A stretch of DNA of 64,000 bases. Origin: CAYSLU01 sp964431965. GTDB taxonomy: Bacteria; Verrucomicrobiota; Kiritimatiellia; CAIKKV01; CAYSLU01. The DNA is taken from positions 1 to 64,000 of the forward strand of contig CAYSLU010000011.1 of assembly GCA_964431965.1 (NCBI GenBank). The letters run 5' to 3'. Both the position numbers and the translations under genes were made by a program. The notes under the pieces are model-generated. The model saw only the letters and a list, made by a program, of their open reading frames with translations. It was not told the origin of the DNA and searched no databases. Shown in pieces: positions 8,497 to 16,266 of the stretch (positions within the stretch are counted from its first letter, which is position 1; each line of letters begins with the position of its first letter).

Positions 8497-9438
8497 ATGC
8501 ACCGATCCTCCAGACAAACCGATTCCCCGTTCCGCGTCGCCGGCGCACTCGCGCTCTCCGTCCTCTGCTTCTCGAGCGTGCCGCTCTTCCTCAAACACTT
8601 CACCGGCTATCTCGACGCATGGACGGTGAACGGGATCCGCTACGGGGTGGCCACCCTCTTCTGGCTGCCGTTCGTGATCCGGTTCCGCCGGGACGTGCCG
8701 GCCGGCCGGAACCCCTGGCGCGATGCGCTCTTCCCGGCGGCCGTCAATATCCTGGGCCAGGTCGGGTGGGCGCTCCTGCCCTACTACATCGACGTCAGCA
8801 TCATCGCGTTTGTCATCCGGTGCTCGTTCCTGGTCACCATCCTGTTCGGCTTCAGCGTGCTGCCCGCGGAGCGGCCGCTCGCGCGGCAGCGCGCCTTCTG
8901 GCTCGGCGTGGCCTTGAGCATCGGCGGAATCGCGCTGATGTACGGCGGCAGCTTCGGCCAGATCCACGCGTCGCCGACGGGCTGGCTCATCCTGGCCCTG
9001 ACCACCGTCTTCTGGGGCATGTACGGCGTCAGCGTGAAGCGGACCATGGAAGGCTACTCCGTGCGCCTGAGCTTCGGAATCATCAGCCTCTACACGACGG
9101 CCGCCCTCCTCGTGCTGATGTTCGCGCTCGGCGACTGGCGCCACGCCGCGGCGCTCCCGCCCGCAACCGCCGGGCTTCTGGCCGCATCCGCCCTCATCGG
9201 CATCGCCTTCTCGCACGTCCTGCTCTACACGTCGATCCGCGTGCTCGGCCCGGTGGTGACGGACGGCGGCGCGCTGGCCACGCCGTTCCTCACCACGTTC
9301 GGAGCCTGGCTGCTGTTCGGCGAGCGCATGCACGGGGCGCAGTGGCTGGCCGGCTGCGCGATCATCGCCGGCAGCCTCCTCCTCATCGTCGCCCGCCGCC
9401 GCCTGCGCACCCCGACCCCCGAGCTGCCGGACGCCTGA
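8497..9438 (+). CDS. EamA/DMT-superfamily transporter, 313 aa
   Basis: Ten predicted transmembrane helices in two EamA repeats of about 140 residues each make this a drug/metabolite-transporter-type inner-membrane carrier. The first repeat begins near residue 15 (ALALSVLCFSSVPLFLK), and the second begins near residue 155 with GWLILALTTVFWGMYGV. The protein ends in an Arg-rich cytosolic tail. Family members export amino acids, metabolites or nucleotide sugars, and the substrate cannot be predicted here. It lies 56 bases after lon and ends four bases before the stop of convergent lutC; no terminator is visible between them. Confidence 0.85.
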   Translation: MHRSSRQTDSPFRVAGALALSVLCFSSVPLFLKHFTGYLDAWTVNGIRYGVATLFWLPFVIRFRRDVPAGRNPWRDALFPAAVNILGQVGWALLPYYIDVSIIAFVIRCSFLVTILFGFSVLPAERPLARQRAFWLGVALSIGGIALMYGGSFGQIHASPTGWLILALTTVFWGMYGVSVKRTMEGYSVRLSFGIISLYTTAALLVLMFALGDWRHAAALPPATAGLLAASALIGIAFSHVLLYTSIRVLGPVVTDGGALATPFLTTFGAWLLFGERMHGAQWLAGCAIIAGSLLLIVARRRLRTPTPELPDA

Positions 9439-9441
9439 ACG

Positions 9442-10020
9442 TCAGCCGGCCAGAAACAGCGCCAGCCGCTTGGGGCCGTGGGCGCCCATGACCAGGATCT
9501 TCTCGATGTCGGCCGTCCGGCTGGGGCCCGTGATGACGGATAGGTTGCTGGGCCACTGGCCGGCGTACCGCTGCCGCAGGTGCACCAGCGCAGCGGTCAA
9601 GTCCGGCACGAGCTGATCGCGCCGGGCGATCACGAGGTGGACCGGCGGCAGAATCGAGAGAGCCCGGCCTCCGGCGGAGTGGGCGCTGACCACGATGGAT
9701 CCGGTCTGGGCCACCAGAGCATCGCAGCCGGTAATCCCCAGCTGGCACTCCGTCACACCGGCTGTGGCCTCGCCCACAGCCTGGCGCACGAGTTCGCTCC
9801 CGTCGGTGGCGCGGCCCGGAAAATCGGCCAGGAAGCGCGCCAACGCGACGGCATCCGCCATCAGCTCGCCCTTGAGCGCGGCGAACTCCTGCTGAAATCG
9901 TTCGAGCGGATCCCCGACCGGCGCGAACACCGCCCCGCCGGCATCGGGCGGCGGCTGACCGGCCGGCGCGCGCAGGGCCTCGCGGATGCGGGAAAGGATT
10001 CTATCGCGGGCCGTGCTCAT
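9442..10020 (-). CDS. lutC: LutC/YkgG-type LUD-domain protein of lactate oxidation
   Basis: Third component of the LutABC iron-sulfur L-lactate dehydrogenase complex. The LUD fold is seen in the C-terminal ~120 residues, with the motifs QLGITGCDALVAQTGSIV and LPPVHLVIARRDQLV, which recur in the LUD domain of the neighbouring lutB. The start is the ATG at 10020, which overlaps the TGA of lutB (ATGA); a longer frame to 10059 is not needed. At 192 residues the length is normal. It is the last gene of a three-gene operon running lutA, lutB, lutC. Confidence 0.9.
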   Translation of the reverse strand: MSTARDRILSRIREALRAPAGQPPPDAGGAVFAPVGDPLERFQQEFAALKGELMADAVALARFLADFPGRATDGSELVRQAVGEATAGVTECQLGITGCDALVAQTGSIVVSAHSAGGRALSILPPVHLVIARRDQLVPDLTAALVHLRQRYAGQWPSNLSVITGPSRTADIEKILVMGAHGPKRLALFLAG

Positions 10021-11420
10021 TGTCCGGAACCCCCTTTCGGGCCGCCGGACTCGCGCCACCAGTCGCGGAAGCCCTGGCGGGGCGGAGCGGGCAGATCACG
10101 CGTCTTCAGCCAGCGCCCCATGGCGGGGCGCGCCAGGCCCAGGCGCAGGGCGAAGCGGCTCAGGCCCGCGGCCAGCCGGTAGCGCCCCTCGGATCTCATG
10201 GCCCACAGCCAGAGCCGGAAGGCCACGCGCTGGAGCGGATGATCGAGGTGCCGGCGGACCGCGTTCCGCCGGTTGTGAAGCAGGTGATGATGCAGATCCA
10301 CCCGGACCGGACACACGTCGGTGCAGGCGCCGCAGAGGCTGCTCGCATACGGCAGGTGGGCGAAGTCGTCGCCGCGCAGGTGCGGCGTGATGACCGACCC
10401 GATGGGCCCCTGGTACGTCGTGCCGTAGCTGTGCCCGCCGATGCTCTTGAAGACCGGGCAGACGTTGAGGCAGGCGCCGCATCGGATGCACTGGAGCGCG
10501 TCACGCTGCTCGGCATCGGCCAGCAGGCGCGAGCGCCCGTTATCGAGCAGGACCACGTGGAATTCGCGCGGGCCGTCGGGCTCGGAGCCCCGGCGCGGGC
10601 CGCCGACCAGCGTGTTGTAGCAGGTCAGAGGCTGGCCGGTTCCGCTGGCGGCGAGCAGCGGCCACAACAGCCCAAGATCCTCAACGCGCGGGACGACCTT
10701 CTCGATCCCGACCAACGCGACGTGCACGGGCGGCAGCGACAGGCTGAGCCGCGCATTGCCCTCGTTCGTGCTGATCGCGATCTGTCCGGTTTCGGCGACA
10801 GCGAAGTTGGCGCCGGTTACGCCCATGTCAGCCGTGAGGAAGTCGCGGCGCAAGCGCTCCCGGGCGATGCCGGCGAGCTCCTCGGCTGTCGCGTCGAGCG
10901 CGGTGCCGAAGCGGTCGTGGAACGTCCGGGCGATGTCGGCCCTCGAAAGCTGCATGACGGGCGTGACAATGTGGTACGGCGGCTCGCCGCGGAGCTGGCA
11001 GATGAACTCGCCGAGATCCGTCTCCACGGCCTGGATGCCGGCCGCTTCGAGGGCGGGGTTCAGGTGGATCTCTTCGGTGGCCATGGACTTGCCCTTGACC
11101 ACCTTGCGGACGTTGTTCCGGCGGGCGATGTCCAGGATGATGCCGCGGGCCTGCCCGGCATCTTCGGCCCAGTGGACGTGGCCGCCGCCGGCGACGACGT
11201 TCCGCTCAAACTCCTCGAGATAGCGGTCGAGGCGGTTGACGGCCTCCCACTTGATATGCGCCGCCCGGGTGCGGGCCTGCTGCCAGTCGGTGAAGCGCGT
11301 CCTCCCCTTGGCGACCGCCGCGTCGTAGCTCGCAATCGCCTTGCGGACCGCGGCGCGCCGGCCGGTATCGGCGGCCTCGCGCGCGGACCGCTCCTCGAAC
11401 TGCCGGAAGGTCGCCGTCAT
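10017..11420 (-). CDS. lutB: LutB-type iron-sulfur LUD-domain protein
   Basis: Electron-transferring subunit of the cytosolic lactate-oxidation complex. The N-terminal ~310 residues form a LUD domain with GVTGANFAVAETGQIA and SLPPVHVALVGIEKV. The C-terminal part carries two [4Fe-4S] ferredoxin-like motifs, CIRCGACLNVCPVF and CGACTDVCPV. At 467 residues it matches LutB/YkgF. The start is the ATG at 11420, overlapping the lutA stop by four bases. The reading frame continues upstream to 11558 but that part is a shadow of lutA. Confidence 0.93.
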   Translation of the reverse strand: MTATFRQFEERSAREAADTGRRAAVRKAIASYDAAVAKGRTRFTDWQQARTRAAHIKWEAVNRLDRYLEEFERNVVAGGGHVHWAEDAGQARGIILDIARRNNVRKVVKGKSMATEEIHLNPALEAAGIQAVETDLGEFICQLRGEPPYHIVTPVMQLSRADIARTFHDRFGTALDATAEELAGIARERLRRDFLTADMGVTGANFAVAETGQIAISTNEGNARLSLSLPPVHVALVGIEKVVPRVEDLGLLWPLLAASGTGQPLTCYNTLVGGPRRGSEPDGPREFHVVLLDNGRSRLLADAEQRDALQCIRCGACLNVCPVFKSIGGHSYGTTYQGPIGSVITPHLRGDDFAHLPYASSLCGACTDVCPVRVDLHHHLLHNRRNAVRRHLDHPLQRVAFRLWLWAMRSEGRYRLAAGLSRFALRLGLARPAMGRWLKTRDLPAPPRQGFRDWWRESGGPKGGSGQ

Positions 11421-12115
11421 GTGGACGCAAGCACCTCGGCCAAGCTGATGGTCCGAATCGGCCACTTCCGGCGGCTGAGATAGCCCCCGATCTGCATCAG
11501 GCAGCTGGCATCGCCGCTGATGACGTACGCGGCTCCGGTGTCGGCGATGGACTGGCACTTCGTCTCGTTCATCGCGGCGCTGATCATCGGCAGCTTGACG
11601 GCAAACGTTCCGCCGAATCCGCAGCAGGTCTCCGACTCGGTCATCTCGATCAGCTCCAGGCCGCGCACGTTCCGGAGAAGCTGGCGGGGCTCGTCCTTGA
11701 TGCGCAGCTCGCGCCGGGCGTGGCAGGAATCGTGGTAGGTGACGCGGGCGGGGAATCGAGCCCCGACATCCGTGATGCCCAGCCGCTTCACCAGGAACTC
11801 GGCGAAGTCGTAGGTGTTCTCGGTCACGGGGGTGGCCTGGCCGAGCAGTTCGGGGTAGAAGTTACGCACCATGGCGGTGCAGGAGCCGGAGGGACAGACG
11901 ATGGCATCGAAGCCGTCGAACACCTCCAGGTACCGCTCGGCCAACGCGCGCGCCTCTCCCCAGTAGCCGGTGTTGAACGCCGGCTGGCCGCAGCAGGTCT
12001 GCCCCACCGGATACTCGACCTCCACCCCCAGCCGGCGCAGCACGGTCACGACCGCGATCCCCGCGGCGGGGAAGAGCTGGTCGACGAAGCACGGGACAAA
12101 GAGGCCGACACGCAT
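11417..12115 (-). CDS. lutA: LutA-type CCG-domain (Fe-S) oxidoreductase subunit
   Basis: Catalytic-type subunit of the LutABC L-lactate dehydrogenase. Two cysteine-rich CCG domains of the heterodisulfide-reductase/GlpC type are seen: TCCGQPAFNTG in the first half and ETCCGFGGTFAVK in the second, plus single cysteines at PCFVD and DSCH. The 232-residue length is typical of LutA/YkgE. It is the first gene of the operon; the promoter at 12123-12151 ends just seven bases before the ATG, with no Shine-Dalgarno, so the message may be leaderless. No lactate permease or LutR regulator is next to it. Confidence 0.93.
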   Translation of the reverse strand: MRVGLFVPCFVDQLFPAAGIAVVTVLRRLGVEVEYPVGQTCCGQPAFNTGYWGEARALAERYLEVFDGFDAIVCPSGSCTAMVRNFYPELLGQATPVTENTYDFAEFLVKRLGITDVGARFPARVTYHDSCHARRELRIKDEPRQLLRNVRGLELIEMTESETCCGFGGTFAVKLPMISAAMNETKCQSIADTGAAYVISGDASCLMQIGGYLSRRKWPIRTISLAEVLAST

Positions 12116-12122
12116 GGCTCAG

Positions 12123-12151
12123 AAGCTAGGAGGCGCCCGCCGGCAAAGCAA
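12123..12151 (-). promoter_or_regulatory. Promoter of the lutABC operon, leaderless geometry
   Basis: On the minus strand TTGCTT (12146-12151), a 17-base spacer and TAGCTT (12123-12128). Only seven bases separate the -10 from the lutA ATG at 12115. Confidence 0.6.
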
Positions 12152-12271
12152 GCGGGAACCGCCGGCAAGGCGTCCGGGCCGGGCGGGCGCCGTGGAGCCG
12201 GCCGTCCCCGGCCGGTTCGGGCTCCTTCCCCCGCACGTCGCCGGCCCGCTGCCGCCGCCGAATCGCCGCTA

Positions 12272-12300
12272 TTGCGGGACGGCGCGCTTCCATATAGGTT
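12272..12300 (+). promoter_or_regulatory. Promoter of leuCD, near-leaderless geometry
   Basis: TTGCGG (12272-12277), 17 bases, TAGGTT (12295-12300, overlapped by CATATAGG). The ATG follows nine bases later with no purine-rich ribosome site. Confidence 0.45.
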
Positions 12301-12309
12301 CTGTGTCCT

Positions 12310-13710
12310 ATGGCCAAGACGCTCTTCGAGAAGATCTGGGACCGGCACGTCGTCACGACCATGCCGGACGGAACGGTGCTGCTCTACATCGACCGGCACC
12401 TGGTCCACGAAGTGACCAGCCCGCAGGCCTTCGAGGGGCTGCGCCTGGCGCGGCGCCCGGTGCGCCGGCCGGAGCTTACGTTCTCCACGCTGGACCACAA
12501 CATTCCGACCGACAACCCGCACGACATCCGGGACCCGATCTCGCTCGCCCAGGTCCAGGCGCTGACCCGGAACTGCGCGGACTTCGGGGTGCAGCTGTTC
12601 GACCATGCCAGCGGCCGGCAGGGCATCGTCCACATCATCGGCCCGGAGCTGGGCATCACGCTCCCCGGCCTGACCATGGTGTGCGGCGACTCGCACACGT
12701 CCACGCACGGCGCCTTCGGTGCGCTGGCCTTCGGGATCGGAACGTCCGAGGTCGAGCACGTCCTCGCAACCCAGACGCTCCGGCAGAGCAAGCCCAGGAC
12801 CTTCCGGGTCGAATTCACCGGCGCCCTGCAGCCCGGCTGCTCGTCCAAGGACATGGTCCTCCGGATGATCGGCCTCATCGGCACGGCCGGCGGAACCGGG
12901 TACGTGCTCGAGTACGGCGGCCCGGCCGTCCGCGCGCTCTCCATGGAGGCGCGCATGACGATCTGCAACATGAGCATCGAGGCCGGTGCGCGCGCCGGCC
13001 TGATCGCGCCGGACGACACCACCATCGAGTACGTCACGAGCGGCGGACGCCCATTCGCTCCGACGGGCGCCGCGCTGGATCGGTCGGTCGCGCTCTGGCG
13101 ATCGCTCCCCAGCGATCCGGACGCGCCGTTCGACCGCACGCTGACCATCGACGCCGGCGCGATCGCCCCGCAAGTCACCTGGGGCACGAACCCCGGCATG
13201 GTGACCGACGTCGCCGGCTGCGTGCCCGAGCCCGGGCAGGTGCCCGGCTACAGCCGCCGCGACGTCGAGCAGGCGCTGGCGTACATGGGGCTGAAGCCCG
13301 GCACGCGCATGACCGACATCCCGTTGGACACGGTCTTCATCGGCAGCTGCACCAATGCTCGAATCGAGGATCTGCGCAAGGTCGCCGCTATCCTGAAGGG
13401 GCGTCGAAAGGCGCCCCGCCTGCGCGTGATGATCGTGCCCGGGTCGATGCCCGTCCGCCGGCAGGCGGAGGCCGAGGGCCTGGACCGCATCTTCACGGAC
13501 TTCGGCGCCGAGTGGCGGCACGCGGGCTGCAGCATGTGCCTGGCCATGAATCCCGACCAGCTGAAGCCGGGCGAGCGCTGCGCATCGACCTCGAACCGGA
13601 ATTTCGAAGGCCGCCAGGGCAAGGGCGGACGAACCCACCTGGTCAGCCCGGAGATGGCGGCCGCGGCAGCCGTCGAAGGTCATTTCGTCGACCTGAGGAC
13701 GTGGAGGTAG
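12310..13710 (+). CDS. leuC: 3-isopropylmalate dehydratase large subunit
   Basis: With LeuD, isomerises 2-isopropylmalate to 3-isopropylmalate in leucine synthesis. The 466-residue protein is full length. It carries the aconitase-family [4Fe-4S] cysteines in FIGSCTNARIEDL and in CSMCLAMNPDQL, and the substrate-loop CGDSHTSTHGAFG. The C-terminal SNRNFEGRQG signature is present. leuD follows after one base, so the two are co-transcribed. Neither leuA nor leuB lies in the window. The LeuC signatures favour isopropylmalate as substrate, though homoaconitase-like paralogs exist. Confidence 0.95.
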   Translation: MAKTLFEKIWDRHVVTTMPDGTVLLYIDRHLVHEVTSPQAFEGLRLARRPVRRPELTFSTLDHNIPTDNPHDIRDPISLAQVQALTRNCADFGVQLFDHASGRQGIVHIIGPELGITLPGLTMVCGDSHTSTHGAFGALAFGIGTSEVEHVLATQTLRQSKPRTFRVEFTGALQPGCSSKDMVLRMIGLIGTAGGTGYVLEYGGPAVRALSMEARMTICNMSIEAGARAGLIAPDDTTIEYVTSGGRPFAPTGAALDRSVALWRSLPSDPDAPFDRTLTIDAGAIAPQVTWGTNPGMVTDVAGCVPEPGQVPGYSRRDVEQALAYMGLKPGTRMTDIPLDTVFIGSCTNARIEDLRKVAAILKGRRKAPRLRVMIVPGSMPVRRQAEAEGLDRIFTDFGAEWRHAGCSMCLAMNPDQLKPGERCASTSNRNFEGRQGKGGRTHLVSPEMAAAAAVEGHFVDLRTWR

Positions 13711-13711
13711 C

Positions 13712-14353
13712 ATGAAGCCCTTCGCCACACACCGGGGAATCGTCGCGACGCTCGACCGGGCCAACGTCGATACGGACGCCATCATCCCCAAACAGTTCCT
13801 GAAGTCCATCAAGCGCACCGGCTTCGGCGTGAGCCTGTTCTTCGACTGGCGCTACCTCCCGGACGGCCGGGACAACCCGCAGTTCGAGCTGAACGCCCCG
13901 CGGTTCAAGGGCGCGTCGATCCTGGTGGCCCGCAACAACTTCGGGTGCGGCTCGAGCCGCGAGCATGCCGTGTGGGCCGTGGCCCAGTACGGTTTCGCCG
14001 CCGTCGTGGCACCCCGGCGCACGGCCGGCGGCGAGACCGTGCCCGCGTTTGCCGATATCTTCCGGAACAACTGCGTGAAGAACGGCGTGCTGACCATCGA
14101 GCTGTCCGAGTCCGAGGTCGAGGAGATCTTCCAGATGGTCGGCCGCTACGCCGGGCTGGAGGCCACGATCGACCTGGACGAGCAGCGGCTGGTCCTGCAC
14201 CTGCCCGAGGAGCTGGGGTTCCGCTTCGACATCGATCCCGTGGTGAAGAAGCACCTGCGCCACGGCTTGGACGACATCGCGCTCACCCTCGAGCACGCGG
14301 CGGACATCGCCGCCTTCGAACGAACGCACGACACGCAGATGGCCCACTCCTGA
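13712..14353 (+). CDS. leuD: 3-isopropylmalate dehydratase small subunit
   Basis: Swivelling-domain partner of LeuC. The 213-residue product has the family N-terminus with NVDTDAIIPKQFL and the substrate-binding NNFGCGSSREHAVWAV. Its length agrees with proteobacterial-type LeuD (about 200) and not with the short archaeal type. It starts one base after the leuC stop. Confidence 0.95.
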   Translation: MKPFATHRGIVATLDRANVDTDAIIPKQFLKSIKRTGFGVSLFFDWRYLPDGRDNPQFELNAPRFKGASILVARNNFGCGSSREHAVWAVAQYGFAAVVAPRRTAGGETVPAFADIFRNNCVKNGVLTIELSESEVEEIFQMVGRYAGLEATIDLDEQRLVLHLPEELGFRFDIDPVVKKHLRHGLDDIALTLEHAADIAAFERTHDTQMAHS

Positions 14354-14367
14354 GCCGCGGCTGGCCA

Positions 14368-15546
14368 TCAGGACGCGCTGAGCCGCTTCTGATCAGCCGC
14401 ATCGAACAGCGCGTGCGCCTCCCGCAGCTTGTCCGGCACCTGGGTCGCGAAACGATAGCCGCTGAGCGCTTCAGCCAGCCTGCCCCAGTCGACGTCCACC
14501 GCTTTGGCGCCCGGGAACCAGTGTCCCCCGTTGCCGAGCAGGTTGTAGCGCATGCGGCCATACTCGATCATGTCGAAGGACTGGGCGAGGTTGTGCAGGC
14601 GCAGGATGTGGTAGAGCGGCAGCTCCTGGGGCGCCTGCACGACGGGAGGCAGCCCGTCGGTCCAGTGGCGCGCCCAGTCCGCCCCCAGGCATCGCTCCAG
14701 CTCCGCGCTCAGGCGGCTCCGGATGGGACCGAGCGCCTCGTCGGCCTTCGCGAGGAGCGGAAGGATGGCGGCATGCGCATCGAAATCCGTCGGCCGCGCG
14801 ACGCCGAGGCTGAGCGTGTGCACCGTCGGGTGCGAGAGGCAGAAGAGATCGTTGAATCCCATCGGGGTGAGCGGCGCGCAGAGCCGGGCCAGCTTCTCCG
14901 GCGGGGCGTAGAGCTTGCCGCCCTTGTCTGACGGGCTGATGATGAACACGCCCATGTCGCGGGCCGTAGCCGCTTCGATCGCCGGCCAGTTCCGCTGGTC
15001 GAAGTAGTACCAGTGCAGGTTCACATAGCTGAACTCTCCGCAGTTGACGGCGGCGAGGATCGCGTCCAGCGGGCCGTGCGTCGAGAACCCGATGTGCCGG
15101 GCCAGCCCTGCGGCCTGGAGCTTCCGGCACGCCTTCAGGCTCCCGCCGCGCAGTGTCTGGTCGAGCAGCCCGGCCGTGTTGACGCCATGGACGCTGAGCA
15201 GGTCGACATGCGACAGGCGCAGGTGCTTCAGCGAGGTGTCAAACGTCCGGAGGAACTCGTCCTCGCTCTCCTTCGGCCCGATCTTCGTCTGGACGATGAT
15301 CCGGTCGCGTGGAAACGTCGGGAGCACAAAGCCGAGTTGATACTCGCTCGACCCGTAGCCGCGGGCCGTCTCGATGTGATTGATACCCAGCTCGAACGCC
15401 CGTCGCACCGTGGCCTCGAGATTGTCCTGGCCCTTGCGATCCAAGTCGGCCGGCGCAATATCCTGCCACGCCTGCTGATACCGCATGCCCCCGCACGTCA
15501 GCACCGGCATGCTCAGTTCGGTCTGGCCAAAACGTCGGTAGATCAT
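14368..15546 (-). CDS. Aldo/keto reductase family oxidoreductase, 392 aa
   Basis: NAD(P)H-dependent TIM-barrel oxidoreductase. Residues 1-20 give the opening strand (MIYRRFGQTELSMPVLTCGG). The catalytic region reads HIETARGYGSSE, with Tyr present and Glu where classical members have Asp. The Lys lies in VQTKIGPKESEDEF, and the His-containing strand is VDLLSVHGVN. After the barrel there is about 100 extra residues, giving a length typical of a subgroup near 390 residues seen in environmental bacteria. It lacks the CxxC/ferredoxin extension of some long aldo/keto reductases. The substrate is unknown. It ends 15 bases from the convergent leuD stop. Confidence 0.85.
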   Translation of the reverse strand: MIYRRFGQTELSMPVLTCGGMRYQQAWQDIAPADLDRKGQDNLEATVRRAFELGINHIETARGYGSSEYQLGFVLPTFPRDRIIVQTKIGPKESEDEFLRTFDTSLKHLRLSHVDLLSVHGVNTAGLLDQTLRGGSLKACRKLQAAGLARHIGFSTHGPLDAILAAVNCGEFSYVNLHWYYFDQRNWPAIEAATARDMGVFIISPSDKGGKLYAPPEKLARLCAPLTPMGFNDLFCLSHPTVHTLSLGVARPTDFDAHAAILPLLAKADEALGPIRSRLSAELERCLGADWARHWTDGLPPVVQAPQELPLYHILRLHNLAQSFDMIEYGRMRYNLLGNGGHWFPGAKAVDVDWGRLAEALSGYRFATQVPDKLREAHALFDAADQKRLSAS

Positions 15547-15568
15547 GATGCTCCCCGCCGTGCGGCCA

Positions 15569-15976
15569 CTAGACGCGCGGCTGTGCCACCGATGTCTTCG
15601 TGTAGGCCGGCTTCAGCCCACGGATCATCGGGTAGTGCTTGGTGTTCAGTGTCTTCAAGTCGGCGTCCTCCGCTTCGACTGTCGCCGCGATAATGGCGTC
15701 GGCCAGACCGACACCATGGGACTTCGCGTAGTCCCTCCGATGGAGACCGCCCGCCCGCGCGAGCTCGGGCGAAACCGGTACGACGCGAAACAGCGCGATC
15801 AGGCTATCCAGCGTGCTCAGCTCATCCTCACCTCTGGCACCAGCGTAGAGTTCCGCCGCGACGATGCTCGACAAAATGATCCGGTCTCCAAGTGTACGGA
15901 CCAGGGCAACAGCGGCCGGGTGCCCCCGGAGGAAGTCAACCATCACATCGGTATCGACCATAACGGGTTTCGTCAT
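15569..15976 (-). CDS. PIN-domain toxin, VapC type
   Basis: A 135-residue PIN ribonuclease with the acidic quartet: VDTDVMVDFLRG at the N-terminus, the Glu in SIVAAELYAGAR, and GLADAIIAATVE near residue 100, followed by LKTLNTKHYPMI. VapC toxins cut specific RNAs and are held by a DNA-binding antitoxin. The start is set at the ATG at 15976; the frame runs to 16165, but that part overlaps the antitoxin gene, whose stop is four bases upstream. Order is antitoxin then toxin. Confidence 0.88.
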   Translation of the reverse strand: MTKPVMVDTDVMVDFLRGHPAAVALVRTLGDRIILSSIVAAELYAGARGEDELSTLDSLIALFRVVPVSPELARAGGLHRRDYAKSHGVGLADAIIAATVEAEDADLKTLNTKHYPMIRGLKPAYTKTSVAQPRV

Positions 15977-15980
15977 GTCA

Positions 15981-16214
15981 TCAACCTCGCTCCCAGGAAC
16001 GCCTCCCCGCGGCGAAGTCAGGCAAGTCGCTCCGGCTCCTCCACATGCCGGCGGCCTCATCCAGTATGGCCTGTCGACACGTCCCCCGGGTCGCGGCCAG
16101 AAACCGATCCACAGCCTCGCGAACAAGCTCCGATTGTTTCTTGCCGGTGGACTTGGCGACGGCATTAAGCCCGTCCCGCTCCCCCTCCGTCAGGTATATC
16201 TGCGTTCGCACCAT
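15981..16214 (-). CDS. Ribbon-helix-helix antitoxin, VapB type
   Basis: A 77-residue protein with an N-terminal RHH DNA-binding unit: strand RTQIYLTEGE, then two helices ending in SELVREAVDRFLA. The C-terminal ~35 residues would wrap the VapC toxin encoded directly downstream. GAGGAGG lies seven bases before the ATG, and the upstream region has repeated TGTATA boxes that may be its own operator. Confidence 0.85.
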   Translation of the reverse strand: MVRTQIYLTEGERDGLNAVAKSTGKKQSELVREAVDRFLAATRGTCRQAILDEAAGMWRSRSDLPDFAAGRRSWERG

Positions 16215-16229
16215 GGCGCGCCTCCTCTA

Positions 16230-16266
16230 TATACATCATCGTTATACACCGTCAGACGGCTGTCAA
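16230..16266 (-). promoter_or_regulatory. Promoter/operator region of the first VapBC module
   Basis: TTGACA is at 16261-16266 on the minus strand, and two direct copies of TGTATA lie at 16243-16248 and 16230-16235, 13 bases apart. The spacing to a clean -10 is imperfect, so the exact promoter is uncertain. The repeated box is a candidate RHH operator. Confidence 0.35.

Noticed and set aside
5912..8548. 878-residue open frame on the minus strand over lon
   Set aside because: It is the complement of lon codons in GC-rich DNA; the translation is Asp/Gly/Leu/Arg-rich with no domain.
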